From Brevundimonas naejangsanensis DSM 23858 (GTDB taxonomy: Bacteria > Pseudomonadota > Alphaproteobacteria > Caulobacterales > Caulobacteraceae), in the NCBI RefSeq assembly GCF_000421705.1, contig NZ_ATXN01000002.1, positions 558,001 through 622,000 on the forward strand: 64,000 nt of DNA, in the 5' to 3' direction. A program made the position numbers and the translations under genes. Numbering within the stretch: the first letter of the stretch is position 1; each line of letters begins with the position of its first letter. Positions 18,021 through 26,951 of this stretch are shown piece by piece. Under the pieces are notes generated by a model. The model had not been told where the DNA came from, made no database searches, and was given only the letters and a program-made list of their open reading frames with translations.

Positions 18021-18322
18021 GTTGGATGTATCCCCGAACCGATATGATCCCTGTTATGGATTAACGGGCCAGTGCGACGGTTCGCCGGGGGTTTTGTGAA
18101 ACTCCTGCGAGGAATGCGCCGCGCACGATGCGATGGGGCCCCTGCCCCGCGCCCTGCCTTGCCCTGACGGGGTTTTTCCCGTATAGGCGCGCCCTTTCCA
18201 GGGCTTCGGTCCTGCTGCGGAACGTCAAAGGGCCGGGAAACTCCCGTCCGCCGCATCAGGAGCCATCGTGGACGAACTCACCCGGTTCGTTCGCGCCGAT
18301 GTCCGCCAAGGGAGAATACCGC
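18021..18322. promoter_or_regulatory. Divergent intergenic region with rpsF leader
   Basis: This 302-base gap separates the phosphoesterase (minus) from rpsF (plus). It carries the candidate rpsF promoter at 18159-18187 and about 130 bases of presumed leader. In many bacteria the S6:S18 complex binds a CCG-containing hairpin in this leader to repress the operon; several CCG triplets occur here (for example near 18250) but I could not fold a convincing motif by eye. An in-frame extension of rpsF through the leader is open but not S6-like. Confidence 0.4.
18159..18187 (+). promoter_or_regulatory. Candidate rpsF-rpsR-rplI promoter
   Basis: TTGCCC at 18159-18164 and TATAGG at 18182-18187 are separated by exactly 17 bases, a good sigma-70-type arrangement for a GC-rich alphaproteobacterium. 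A start near 18195 would give a leader of about 130 bases before rpsF. Confidence 0.5.
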
Positions 18323-18700
18323 ATGGCTCTTTACGAGCACACGGTCATGACGCGCCAGGATATCTCGGCGCAACAGGCCGAAGCGCTGAACGACACCATC
18401 AAGGCTCTGATCGAAGAAGGCGGCGGCTCCGTCGCCAAGATCGAGTACTGGGGTCTGCGCAACCTGACCTACCGGGTCAAGAAGAACCGCAAGGCTCACT
18501 ATTCGCTGATGGCCGTCGACTGCCCGCCGGCCGCCATGGCCGAAGTCGAGCGCCAGCTGTCGATCAACGAAGACGTGCTGCGCTGGCTGACCATCCGCGT
18601 CGAGGAACTCGACCTGGAGCTGTCGCCCCTGCTGGCCCGCCGCGAACGCGAGCGTGACCGCAGCGCCCCGCGTGGCGAAGACGCCGCGGCTTCGGAATAA
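18323..18700 (+). CDS. rpsF: 30S ribosomal protein S6
   Basis: Binds 16S rRNA in the platform together with S18. The ATG at 18323 gives the usual [15 protein letters not shown] start and follows AGGGAGA. The core [19 protein letters not shown] is conserved. It has 125 residues; the Arg-rich acidic tail after residue 100 ([15 protein letters not shown]) is the extension seen in many alphaproteobacterial S6 proteins. It opens the rpsF-rpsR-rplI operon. Confidence 0.96.
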   Translation: MALYEHTVMTRQDISAQQAEALNDTIKALIEEGGGSVAKIEYWGLRNLTYRVKKNRKAHYSLMAVDCPPAAMAEVERQLSINEDVLRWLTIRVEELDLELSPLLARRERERDRSAPRGEDAAASE

Positions 18701-18711
18701 GGAACCGGATC

Positions 18712-18987
18712 ATGACCGATACGACTGCCCCCATCCCGGGCGCTCCGGCCGGCTCCGGCCCGGCCCGTCGCCCCTTCTATCGTCGCCGCAAGGTTTGCCC
18801 GTTCTCGGGCGCCAACGCGCCGAAGATCGACTACAAGGACGTGAAGCTGCTGCAGCGTTACGTCTCCGAACGCGGCAAGATCGTGCCTTCGCGCATCACC
18901 GCCGTTTCCGCCAAGAAGCAACGCGAACTGGCCAAGGCCATCAAGCGCGCCCGCTACCTGGCCCTCCTGCCGTACGTGGTGAAGTAA
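18712..18987 (+). CDS. rpsR: 30S ribosomal protein S18
   Basis: Small-subunit protein that pairs with S6. The 91-residue sequence has the S18 core ([10 protein letters not shown], then [20 protein letters not shown] and [15 protein letters not shown]) and an N-terminal Ala/Pro/Gly-rich extension. It lies 11 bases after rpsF and 1 base before rplI. Confidence 0.96.
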   Translation: MTDTTAPIPGAPAGSGPARRPFYRRRKVCPFSGANAPKIDYKDVKLLQRYVSERGKIVPSRITAVSAKKQRELAKAIKRARYLALLPYVVK

Positions 18988-18988
18988 G

Positions 18989-19573
18989 ATGAAGGTCGTT
19001 CTGCTGGAACGCGTCGAGAACCTCGGCGCCATCGGCGACGTCGTCACCGTCAAGGACGGCTTCGCCCGTAACTTCCTCCTGCCGCGCGACAAGGCGCGTC
19101 GGGCCACGGAAGCCAACCTGAAGGCCTTCGAAATCGAACGCGCCGCCATCGAGCAGCGCAACGAGAAGAACAAGGCCGAGTCGCAGAAGATCGCCGACAA
19201 GATCGACGGTCAGAGCTACATCATGATCCGTCAGGCTGGTGAAACCGGCCAGCTGTACGGCTCGGTCGCCGGCCGCGACGTCGCTGAGGCGGTTCGCGCC
19301 GAAGGCGGCAAGGTCGAGCGCTCGCAGGTCGTGCTGAACACGGCGATCAAGACGCTGGGCGTCCACGAGGTGCTGGTCCGCCTGCACCCCGAGGTCTCGG
19401 CCACGGTCAAGATCAACATCGCCCGTTCGGCCGACGAAGCCGAGCGTCAGGCCAAGGGCGAGGACGTGATCCGCAGCCAGTTCGACGACGAGCGTCAAGC
19501 TGCTGATCAGGCCGCTCAGGAGCTGCTGGAAGGCGGCGCCGGCCAACAGGAAGGCTTCGGCGACGAAGCCTGA
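18989..19573 (+). CDS. rplI: 50S ribosomal protein L9
   Basis: Large-subunit protein of the L1 stalk base. The N-terminal domain ([13 protein letters not shown], then [14 protein letters not shown]) is followed by the long connecting helix and the C-terminal domain. At 194 residues it is longer than the roughly 150 of E. coli; the extra part is an acidic Gln/Glu/Ala-rich tail (about 155-194), common in alphaproteobacteria. A strong terminator follows 26 bases downstream. Confidence 0.95.
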   Translation: MKVVLLERVENLGAIGDVVTVKDGFARNFLLPRDKARRATEANLKAFEIERAAIEQRNEKNKAESQKIADKIDGQSYIMIRQAGETGQLYGSVAGRDVAEAVRAEGGKVERSQVVLNTAIKTLGVHEVLVRLHPEVSATVKINIARSADEAERQAKGEDVIRSQFDDERQAADQAAQELLEGGAGQQEGFGDEA

Positions 19574-19599
19574 TCCTGTCGCTTCGGCGAGATGATCCA

Positions 19600-19630
19600 G
19601 GGGCGCTTCCGCAAGGAAGCGCCCCTTTTT
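19600..19630 (+). terminator. Rho-independent terminator of rpsF-rpsR-rplI
   Basis: A perfect 11-bp stem, GGGGCGCTTCC (19600-19610) and GGAAGCGCCCC (19615-19625), closes a GCAA tetraloop and is followed directly by five T (19626-19630). It is the clearest intrinsic terminator in the window. Confidence 0.95.
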
Positions 19631-19960
19631 CTTTGCCCGGCCCCCTGCCTGCCGACAGGACGAAACCGTCGCCTACCCTTAGCTTTTCTAACTAACCTGT
19701 GAAGTAATCTCGATACCGGACGCCGTCTTCGCGCCGCAGTATCGCCGCGTCTCGTCACATTCGACGCGCCGGAGCCGCCATGCCTTCAGTCCAGTCCCGC
19801 CCGACCTGGGAGCCGCGTTCGCAGGCCGCTCCCTGTCGCGATTGTGACTGATTTCGGCCCTCGGAAACTTCTCGTTAGCCTTACCGACGCAGGCTTGGAC
19901 CGTCGCGCTTTCAGTATGCGGCGCTTTCCCCGCGTCCAACCAGAAAAGCTGATCTCTCCC
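19631..19960 (+). promoter_or_regulatory. Upstream region of the TonB-dependent receptor
   Basis: About 330 bases between the rplI terminator and the receptor start, with no supported gene. A stretch around 19680-19720 is noticeably AT-rich for this genome and is the likeliest promoter area. No riboswitch, Fur-like palindrome or other operator could be recognised. The receptor frame is open back to 19844, but the signal peptide begins at 19961. Confidence 0.3.
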
Positions 19961-22366
19961 ATGCCCATCGTTTCGTTCCGCCGTCCCGCCCTGCTGGCCG
20001 CCGCGTCCGGCGCCGCCCTCCTGATCGCCGGCGCCGCCCAGGCCCAGAGCACGCCCGACAACGCCACCTCAGTAGACGACATCGTCGTCACCGGCACCCG
20101 CGCTCCGGCCCGTTCACGCCTCGACACCCTGGCGCCGGTCGATGTGGTGACGGCCGAGACCCTGCAGAACCGCGGCACGACCGAGTTCGCCGCCGCCCTG
20201 GCCCAGACCGTGCCGTCGCTGACCTTCGCCCGTCCGACCGTGGTCGACGGCACCGACTCGGTTCGTCCCGCCACCCTGCGCGGCCTGTCGCCTGACCAGA
20301 CCCTGGTGCTGCTGAACGGCACGCGCCGCCACGCCTCGGCCCTGGTCAACGTCAACGGCTCGATCGGGCGCGGCTCGGCGGCTGTCGACCTGAACGCCAT
20401 TCCCAGCGGAGCCCTGGACCGCGTCGAGGTGCTCCGCGACGGCGCCTCGGCGCAATACGGTTCCGACGCCATCGCCGGGGTGGTCAACCTGCGCCTGAAG
20501 GAAGCCCGCGAGGGCGGCGGCGCCAGCGTCACCTACGGCCAATATTTCACCACCGTCGAGGCCGCGCGCGGCAAGCGCGACGAGACCGACGGCGCCACCA
20601 CCACCGTTTCGGCCTGGCAGGGGCTGGGTCTGGGTTCGGACGGCTTCCTGACCCTGTCGGCGGAGTATCTGAACCGCGAACCGACCAACCGCTCGGACAT
20701 CGACCCGCGCGCCGCCGCAGATGGCGCCATCACCGCCCGCGCGGGCGACCCTGATGTCGAGCAATGGACGGTCTTCGCCAACGCCGGCAAGCCGTTGAAC
20801 GCAGACTGGGAGGCCTTCGGCTGGGCCGGCTATCAGCACCGCGACAGCGAAAGCGCCGCCTTCCCACGCCTGCGGGACAATGTGAACAATGTGTCGTCCA
20901 TCTACCCTGACGGCTTCCTGCCCAAGATCGCGGTGCAGTCGAAGGATACCTCGGCCGGGGGCGGCGTGCGCGGCGACATCGCTGGCTGGAACGCTGAGTT
21001 CAGCCTGGTCTACGGCCGCAACGCCCTGGCCTTCCGCACCGAGGATTCCCTGAACGCGACCTATGGCGCCGCTTCGCCGACCAGCTTTGATTCCGGCGGC
21101 CTGACCTATGACCAACTGGTCTTCGGCGCCGACTTCTCGCGTCAGTTCGACGTCGGGCTGAGCGGTCCGCTGAACTTCGCCTGGGGCGCTGAAGCGCGCA
21201 AGGAGAACTACAAAATCGAAGCCGGTCAGGCGGAATCATGGAACCGCGGCCCCCTCGGAACAAACACGAGCCTGGCAGGCGGCGCTCAGGGCTTCGTCGG
21301 CTTCCAGCCCTCGAACGAGGTGGACGAGGATCGCGACGCCTTCGCCCTGTACGCCGACGTTGAAATCCCCCTGACCGACAAGTTCACGGTCGAGGGCGCC
21401 GTGCGGATCGAGGACTATTCCGACTTCGGCGACGCCCAGACGGGCAAGCTGGCCGCGCGTTATGACTTCAGCCCCAACTTCGCCCTGCGCGGTTCGGTCT
21501 CGACCGGATTCCGCGCACCGTCGCTGCAGCAGAGCTTCTTCACCTCGACCTCATCCGTCATTCAGGACGGGGCTGTGGTGGAGACCGGCACCTTCCCCGC
21601 CACCAGCTCCGTGGCCTCAGTACTGGGCGCGCGTCCGCTGAAGCCTGAGACCTCGACCAACTACACCCTGGGCGCGGTGATCCGGCTTGGAAACTTCGAC
21701 CTGACGATCGACGCCTACCGCATCGAGATCGAGGATCAGATCGTCCTGTCCGAACTGATCAACCGCAGCTTCTCGACCCAGGTCGCCGGGCTGCTTGATC
21801 CGCTGGGCATCCAGGCCGCGCGTTTCTTCCTGAACGGCGTGACGACCGAGACTGAAGGCGTCGACATCGTCGGCCGCTATCGCCTGCGCACCGAGACGGG
21901 CGGCGACTGGGACTTCACCGTCGCAGCCAACGTCAACGATGTCAGCGTGACCAAGGTCCCGACCTCCTCTTCGGTGCTCAACCCCGTGCCGACCCTGTTC
22001 TCGCGTCAGCGCATCGCCACCATCGAAGAAGGCACGCCGGATACGAAGGTCTCGGCCTCGGCCGACTGGAATCTGGGCCGCTGGGGCGCGACAGCGCGGG
22101 CGACCTATTACGCCAGCGTGCTTCAGCCCGGCTCAACGTCGGCCAGCGACTATTCGACGGGCGACAAGACCACCATCGATCTGGAAGGCCGCTTCCAGAT
22201 CAGCGACCGCGTAGGCCTGGCGATCGGCGTCGATAACGTCTTCGACCAGTATCCGGATTTCGTGCCGGCCGATCTGAACAGCAACGGCGTGCTGGGCTTC
22301 CCTTACTACTCCCCGTTCGGCTTCAACGGCCGCTACGGCTACGCCCGCCTGAACCTGAAGTGGTGA
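19961..22366 (+). CDS. TonB-dependent outer membrane receptor
   Basis: An 801-residue gated barrel that takes up a ligand using TonB-ExbBD energy. The start at 19961 is chosen because a Sec signal peptide (ending AGAAQAQ) begins there. The plug domain follows (about 35-165: DDIVVTGTRAPARSRLD, then LRGLSPDQTLVLLNGTRRH and GSDAIAGVVNLRL). The rest is a 22-strand-type barrel ending in the aromatic YGYARLNLKW. It resembles the COG1629/COG4771 receptors abundant in Caulobacterales; with no transport gene nearby the ligand cannot be named. Confidence 0.9.
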   Translation: MPIVSFRRPALLAAASGAALLIAGAAQAQSTPDNATSVDDIVVTGTRAPARSRLDTLAPVDVVTAETLQNRGTTEFAAALAQTVPSLTFARPTVVDGTDSVRPATLRGLSPDQTLVLLNGTRRHASALVNVNGSIGRGSAAVDLNAIPSGALDRVEVLRDGASAQYGSDAIAGVVNLRLKEAREGGGASVTYGQYFTTVEAARGKRDETDGATTTVSAWQGLGLGSDGFLTLSAEYLNREPTNRSDIDPRAAADGAITARAGDPDVEQWTVFANAGKPLNADWEAFGWAGYQHRDSESAAFPRLRDNVNNVSSIYPDGFLPKIAVQSKDTSAGGGVRGDIAGWNAEFSLVYGRNALAFRTEDSLNATYGAASPTSFDSGGLTYDQLVFGADFSRQFDVGLSGPLNFAWGAEARKENYKIEAGQAESWNRGPLGTNTSLAGGAQGFVGFQPSNEVDEDRDAFALYADVEIPLTDKFTVEGAVRIEDYSDFGDAQTGKLAARYDFSPNFALRGSVSTGFRAPSLQQSFFTSTSSVIQDGAVVETGTFPATSSVASVLGARPLKPETSTNYTLGAVIRLGNFDLTIDAYRIEIEDQIVLSELINRSFSTQVAGLLDPLGIQAARFFLNGVTTETEGVDIVGRYRLRTETGGDWDFTVAANVNDVSVTKVPTSSSVLNPVPTLFSRQRIATIEEGTPDTKVSASADWNLGRWGATARATYYASVLQPGSTSASDYSTGDKTTIDLEGRFQISDRVGLAIGVDNVFDQYPDFVPADLNSNGVLGFPYYSPFGFNGRYGYARLNLKW

Positions 22367-22414
22367 GGCCGCGCGCCCGAAGGCTTCCTCCCTGGCCTTT
22401 GAGCGCGCCTCCAT

Positions 22415-22453
22415 CGTCAGGCGCGGCGTGCGTCGCAGCCGCCGCGCCTGACG
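22415..22453. repeat. 13-bp perfect stem-loop downstream of the receptor gene
   Basis: CGTCAGGCGCGGC (22415-22427) and its exact reverse complement (22441-22453) enclose a 13-base loop, 49 bases after the receptor stop. It is followed by AAAACTTAATG, not a T-run, so it is not a canonical intrinsic terminator on the plus strand. It may stabilise the 3' end of the mRNA or slow transcription before the next gene. Confidence 0.75.
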
Positions 22454-22538
22454 AAAACTTAATGTCCGACGGCGTTCATCGCTCATGGTTCTCTCGCTAT
22501 CCGCAAGCTAGGCTTGAACGCCTGACGAAAGGGAAGCC

Positions 22539-22913
22539 ATGAAAGCCGCTGCAATCGCCGTCGTCGCCGCCCTGACCCTGTCGGCCCTGCCCGGCGCAGC
22601 CGCCGCCATGTCGGTTCAGGAGTTCCTGACCTCGGCCAACCGCATCCCGCGCAATCCGACCGCCCTGCTGCGGTCAGACACGCGGCGGCTGATGAACGAG
22701 ATTAGAGGGGCCTTCCAGGCCGTGCGCGACGATCAGGCCGCCGCCAAGACCGCCGGCCGCCGCCCCGCGACCTGCATCCCCGACGGCAAGATCAGCCTGT
22801 CGGCAGAGCAGATCCTGGACCGCTTCAACGCCATCCCTGCCCAGCGGCGCCACATCAGCGTCAACCAGGCCGTCCGCGAATGGATGGGCGAACGCTATCC
22901 CTGCCCGGCCTGA
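22539..22913 (+). CDS. Secreted Rap1a/Tai-like small protein, copy 1
   Basis: A 124-residue exported protein: signal peptide (ending GAAAAMS) and a small mature domain with two cysteines, one in TCIPDGK and one in ERYPCPA. The pattern CIP-x-G, then a helix, then a C-terminal YPC matches the Rap1a/Tai family, which includes type VI secretion immunity proteins but also many proteins without a known role. AAAGGGAAG precedes the ATG. The next gene is a paralog: both keep EFL/QFL near the start, IPRN, a DTRRL block, GRRPA-x-CIP and ERYPC. No T6SS or effector gene lies nearby, so an immunity role is unsupported. Confidence 0.7.
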   Translation: MKAAAIAVVAALTLSALPGAAAAMSVQEFLTSANRIPRNPTALLRSDTRRLMNEIRGAFQAVRDDQAAAKTAGRRPATCIPDGKISLSAEQILDRFNAIPAQRRHISVNQAVREWMGERYPCPA

Positions 22914-22962
22914 CCGGCGCCCGCACTTGCACTGCGGCGTCGGCGGGCGCATTTATTCCCCC

Positions 22963-23364
22963 ATGTCGCGTTTCGCTCTCGCCCTCATCGCCGCGCCTCT
23001 GGCTTCGGTGACGCTGTTCGCCTCCGCTCCCACCGCCCAGGCCCAGTCGTCCGACATGACCGTCCAGCAGTTTCTGACCATCGGCCAGAACATCCCGCGC
23101 AACCGCGCCGTGGCCATGATGCGCCCGGACACCCGTCGCCTGATCCGCGAGGTCACCGGCGCCGTCAGCACGGTGAAAGCCGAGCAGGCCTCGGCCGTCT
23201 CGGCCGGTCGCCGCCCGGCCCACTGCATCCCCGCCTCCGGCACCGGCATCACCCCCGAGACGCTCGTCGCCCGCTTCGAGACCATGCCCGAGGCGCGGCG
23301 TCGCGTCACCGTGACCCAGGCCGTGCGCGACTGGATGGTCGAACGCTACCCCTGCCGCAGCTGA
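22963..23364 (+). CDS. Secreted Rap1a/Tai-like small protein, copy 2
   Basis: A 133-residue paralog of the preceding gene, 49 bases downstream. The ATG at 22963 starts a clear signal peptide (ending TAQAQS); the frame is open from 22927 but those codons do not resemble a signal. Conserved blocks are VQQFLTIGQNIPRN, RPDTRRLIREV, RRPAHCIPASG and ERYPCRS. The domain probably carries one disulfide between the CIP and YPC cysteines. The tandem pair points to a local duplication followed by divergence. Function unknown. Confidence 0.7.
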   Translation: MSRFALALIAAPLASVTLFASAPTAQAQSSDMTVQQFLTIGQNIPRNRAVAMMRPDTRRLIREVTGAVSTVKAEQASAVSAGRRPAHCIPASGTGITPETLVARFETMPEARRRVTVTQAVRDWMVERYPCRS

Positions 23365-23475
23365 CGGCCCCTCACTGATCCGACAGCGGTTTTCCGCGCC
23401 CGTCCACAGGCGCAGGCGACTGTCCACGACGACGACCGCGCCCGCGTCTGACGCAGGGCGCGCCTATGGCTATTG

Positions 23476-24987
23476 ATGATGTCGATGAACGCCTTCGCCC
23501 CCCTGCCCTATGATTCCGCCAACGACCCCGTGCAGGTGTCGTCCATGCCCCATAATCTGGAGGCGGAGCAGGCCCTGCTGGGCTCGCTGATGTTCGACAA
23601 CGCCGTGTTCGAACGTCTGTCGGACCGACTGCGCGGCAGCCATTTCTACGAACCCTTCCACCAGCGGCTGTTCGACGCGATCGAGGACCACATCCGTCAG
23701 GGCCTGCTGGCCGAGCCCACCATCCTGATGGAGCGATTCAAGCAGGACCCGGCCTTTCAGGAGTTCGGCGGCCTGCGCTACCTGGCCGATCTGGTGGACC
23801 GGGCGCCGCCCGCCGCCAACGCTCCCGACTACGCCCGCGTCGTCTATGACCTGGCGCTGCGCCGCGACCTGATCCGCATCGGCGGCGAGATCATCAAGGA
23901 GGCGCCCAACCCCGAGACGCCCGCCGACGAGCAGATCGAACAGGCGGAGCAGACGCTTTATTCGCTGGCCGAGACGGGCAAGCCGTCGTCGGGCTTCGTG
24001 TCCTTCTCACAGGCCCTGTCGGGCGCTGTGGAAATGGCGGGCGAGGCCTATCAGCGCGAGGGCAAGCTGGCCGGTCTGGCCACCCGGCTGGACGATCTGG
24101 ACCAGAAGCTGGGCGGCCTGCACCCCTCCGACCTTCTGATCCTCGCGGGCCGTCCGTCGATGGGCAAGACGGCGCTGGCCACCAACATCGCCTTCAACGT
24201 CGCGCGCAACTATCGATGGGAGCCGACCCCGGACGGCGGGCGTAAGACCGTCGACGGCGGCGTGGTCGCCTTCTACTCGCTGGAAATGAGCGCTGAACAG
24301 TTGGCCATGCGCATTCTGGCCGACGCCTCGGGCGTATCCTCGGACAAGCTGCGCAAGGGCGAGATCGACGCCTCGGACTTCGGCAAGATCCGCGACGCCG
24401 CCATCGAGATCGGCGAAAGCCCGCTCTACATCGACGCCACCGGCGGCCTGTCCATCTCCAAGCTGGCGGCGCGCGCGCGGCGGCTGAAGCGGATGGAAAA
24501 CGGTCTGGACCTGATCGTGGTCGACTACCTCCAGCTCGTCACCACCGGCGACAACAGCCAGAAGAACCGGGTGCAGGAAGTCTCCGAAATCACCGGCGGC
24601 CTGAAGGCTCTCGCCAAGGAGCTGAACGTCCCCATCATCGCCCTGTCGCAGCTGTCGCGTCAGGTCGAGCAGCGCGAGGACAAGCGGCCGCAACTGTCCG
24701 ACCTGCGGGAATCCGGCTCGATCGAGCAGGACGCCGACTGCGTCATGTTCGTCTATCGCGAGAGCTACTACCTGGGCCGCGCCGAGCCGCGCGAAGGCAC
24801 CGAAGAACACCTGAAGTGGCAGGAAGACATGGACCGCCTGCAGCACCAGGCCGAGGTGGTCATCGGCAAGCAGCGCCACGGCCCCATCGGCATCGTCAAG
24901 CTGGCGTTCGATTCCAACACCACCCGCTTCGGCAATCTGGCACACGACGGCCGCTACGGCGGCGCCTATGCGGATATCCCGGAGTAA
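23476..24987 (+). CDS. dnaB: Replicative DNA helicase DnaB
   Basis: Hexameric helicase that unwinds DNA at the replication fork and recruits primase. The 503-residue protein has the N-terminal DnaG-binding domain (MPHNLEAEQALLGSLMFD) and the RecA-like C-terminal domain with Walker A AGRPSMGKTA, YSLEMSAEQL, Walker B DLIVVDYLQLV and the arginine-finger region near the C terminus. Start is uncertain: ATG codons at 23476, 23479 and 23485 (and TTG at 23473) compete, and none has a strong Shine-Dalgarno. Confidence 0.94.
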   Translation: MMSMNAFAPLPYDSANDPVQVSSMPHNLEAEQALLGSLMFDNAVFERLSDRLRGSHFYEPFHQRLFDAIEDHIRQGLLAEPTILMERFKQDPAFQEFGGLRYLADLVDRAPPAANAPDYARVVYDLALRRDLIRIGGEIIKEAPNPETPADEQIEQAEQTLYSLAETGKPSSGFVSFSQALSGAVEMAGEAYQREGKLAGLATRLDDLDQKLGGLHPSDLLILAGRPSMGKTALATNIAFNVARNYRWEPTPDGGRKTVDGGVVAFYSLEMSAEQLAMRILADASGVSSDKLRKGEIDASDFGKIRDAAIEIGESPLYIDATGGLSISKLAARARRLKRMENGLDLIVVDYLQLVTTGDNSQKNRVQEVSEITGGLKALAKELNVPIIALSQLSRQVEQREDKRPQLSDLRESGSIEQDADCVMFVYRESYYLGRAEPREGTEEHLKWQEDMDRLQHQAEVVIGKQRHGPIGIVKLAFDSNTTRFGNLAHDGRYGGAYADIPE

Positions 24988-25076
24988 ACGCCCCACCCTC
25001 CGGTCGGGGCCACGCGCGTGTCGCTAGGGCATAAAAGCCGGTAGCGCCGCCCGAGCAGCGGCCTATAACCCTTTTC

Positions 25077-26126
25077 ATGACCTCCCCCGCCCTTGCTCCC
25101 GCTGTCCTCAACGTCGATCTGGACGCGCTCGTCCGCAACTATCGCACCCTCGAGACCGTGACGGGCCGTCCGGTCCATCCGGTCGTGAAGGCTGACGGCT
25201 ACGGCCTGGGCGCCGCCGCCGTGGCCCGTCGGTTGATGGCCGAAGGCGCCAGCACCTTCTTCGTCGCCCGCGCCGCCGAGGGCGTGCGCCTGCGCGAGGC
25301 GATCGGGCCTGAGCCGGTCATCTATATTCTGGACGGCTGCCACGGCGATGGCGCGGCTATGCTCAAGGCCTCGAACCTGCGGCCCGTCATCAACCACCCG
25401 ACCCAGCTGCAGACCTGGCAGGCGGCAGGCGGCGGCGCCTGCGCCCTGCAACTGGACACCGGCATGAACCGGCTGGGTTTCCGCGTCGAGGACGCGCCTG
25501 AACCGTTCGAGGGCCTCGAACTGGTGATGACCCACCTGGCCTGCGCCGACGAACCGTCGAACCCGCTGAACCGGGCCCAGCGCGACGCCTTCGCCGCGGC
25601 GGTCCAGCGCTATCCAGGCGTGACGCGCTCTCTGGCCAACTCGGGCGGCTGCTTCCTGGGACCGGACTTCGCCTTCGACGTGGTGCGCCCCGGCATCTGC
25701 CTGTACGGCGGCGGCCCGGAAGGTCGTCCTCATGAAAAGATCGCCCCCGTCGCCAGCCTGATAGCCCAGGCGGTGCAGGTGCGCGACGTGCCCGCAGACG
25801 AAACCGTCGGCTATGCCCAGGGCCACAAGGCCGACAGACCCATGCGCGTGGCGACTGTCGGCGCCGGCTACGCCGACGGCGTGCTGCGCTCCTACAGCCC
25901 CAAGGGACAGGTCTTCATCGCAGGCGAGATGCGGCCGATCATCGGCCGGGTGTCAATGGACGTGCTGGCCGTCGACGTAACCGGCCTGGACGTCAAGGCG
26001 GGCGATCCGGTCGAGATCTACGGCGCCAACCGCCTGATCGACGATGCGGCCACGGCGGCAGGGACCATCAGCTATGAACTGCTGACCTCGATCACGCCAC
26101 GCGTGCCGCGCGTCTACAAGGGCTGA
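25077..26126 (+). CDS. alr: Alanine racemase
   Basis: PLP enzyme that makes D-alanine for peptidoglycan. The 349-residue protein has the PLP lysine in HPVVKADGYGLGA, the TIM-barrel N-terminal domain, and the C-terminal beta domain with the second catalytic base tyrosine in VGAGYADGV. IIGRVSMDVLAVDVT is also typical. dnaB-alr-radA is a common order in alphaproteobacteria; here a convergent membrane-protein gene separates alr from radA. Confidence 0.94.
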   Translation: MTSPALAPAVLNVDLDALVRNYRTLETVTGRPVHPVVKADGYGLGAAAVARRLMAEGASTFFVARAAEGVRLREAIGPEPVIYILDGCHGDGAAMLKASNLRPVINHPTQLQTWQAAGGGACALQLDTGMNRLGFRVEDAPEPFEGLELVMTHLACADEPSNPLNRAQRDAFAAAVQRYPGVTRSLANSGGCFLGPDFAFDVVRPGICLYGGGPEGRPHEKIAPVASLIAQAVQVRDVPADETVGYAQGHKADRPMRVATVGAGYADGVLRSYSPKGQVFIAGEMRPIIGRVSMDVLAVDVTGLDVKAGDPVEIYGANRLIDDAATAAGTISYELLTSITPRVPRVYKG

Positions 26127-26172
26127 ATAGCAAAGGGCCGGGGCGCACCGCCCCAGCCCTTCATCTTCAGAC

Positions 26173-26790
26173 TTAGCTCAGGGCGAAGGCCGTCGCGCCC
26201 ACGCCGACGATGACGAAGCTGGCGATGACCGCTGCGACGAGCGACCAGACGATCGCCAACAGGATGATGGCCGCCACGACCACGACGATGGTGTAGCCCA
26301 GCGCCTTTTCGGCCGTCGTCTTCATCAGCACCGGCAGGCCCAGATACATCAGATAGAAGCCGTAAAAGCCGATCAGAAGCGCCAACCAGCCCAGCGTCGG
26401 GATGATGTTCAGCACGCCCGCCACCCACATGGGCGTCATGGAATAGACGGCGACCTGCATCGCCTTCACCCGGTCCTTGGTCCCGCCGAAGGTCGGCGCC
26501 AGGGCATCGATGATCATGCCCAGGATGTAGACGCTGATCAGGCTCAGCACATAGCTGAGCGCGCCCGCCAGCACCGGTCCGACCAGTCCGCGATGACCGA
26601 AGGCGATCTGGCCCACGACGGTCGCCACCGCCGGAATGGCCGCCAGAATGACGGCGTAGTTGGTGAACAGCCCCTTGATGGTCGCGCTCTCGGCGTCGAT
26701 CACCGGCCATTCGAACTTGGGCCGCGTCAGGATAAACTTCACCCGCGAGGCGAGCGAGGGATCGACGGCGGGGGGATTTTCCAGGGTCAT
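26173..26790 (-). CDS. Yip1-family integral membrane protein
   Basis: A 205-residue protein with five predicted membrane helices (about 45-65, 75-100, 115-140, 145-165 and 175-200) and a soluble N terminus. The start at 26790 is preferred over 26823 because GGAAGG lies 7 bases upstream. The arrangement, with RVKFILTRPKFEWPVI before helix 1, fits bacterial Yip1/DUF1282-like proteins. Their role in bacteria is unclear. It is convergent with alr and divergent from radA. Confidence 0.7.
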   Translation of the reverse strand: MTLENPPAVDPSLASRVKFILTRPKFEWPVIDAESATIKGLFTNYAVILAAIPAVATVVGQIAFGHRGLVGPVLAGALSYVLSLISVYILGMIIDALAPTFGGTKDRVKAMQVAVYSMTPMWVAGVLNIIPTLGWLALLIGFYGFYLMYLGLPVLMKTTAEKALGYTIVVVVAAIILLAIVWSLVAAVIASFVIVGVGATAFALS

Positions 26791-26951
26791 TCGTTTGCCT
26801 TCCGGGCGGTTGAGTCGGATCACGGCCTTATCATGGCAGAATGACGGCTGTGTGGACGCCTGCGCAACCCCGCAGTCTCCCTATGACAGTTTCGGACGCA
26901 CCTTGATCCAACCCGCCTGCCCTCGGCCGTCTGATCTGCTAGGTCTGTCTC

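Noticed and set aside
19007..19021. A GAAC-N7-GAAC sequence, the reverse form of the SOS box, at the start of rplI
   Set aside because: It lies inside the coding sequence of a ribosomal protein, where these codons (Glu-Arg-Val-Glu-Asn) are conserved for protein reasons.
22539..23364. Calling the tandem small proteins T6SS immunity proteins
   Set aside because: No secretion or effector gene is present; the family resemblance alone does not show that role.
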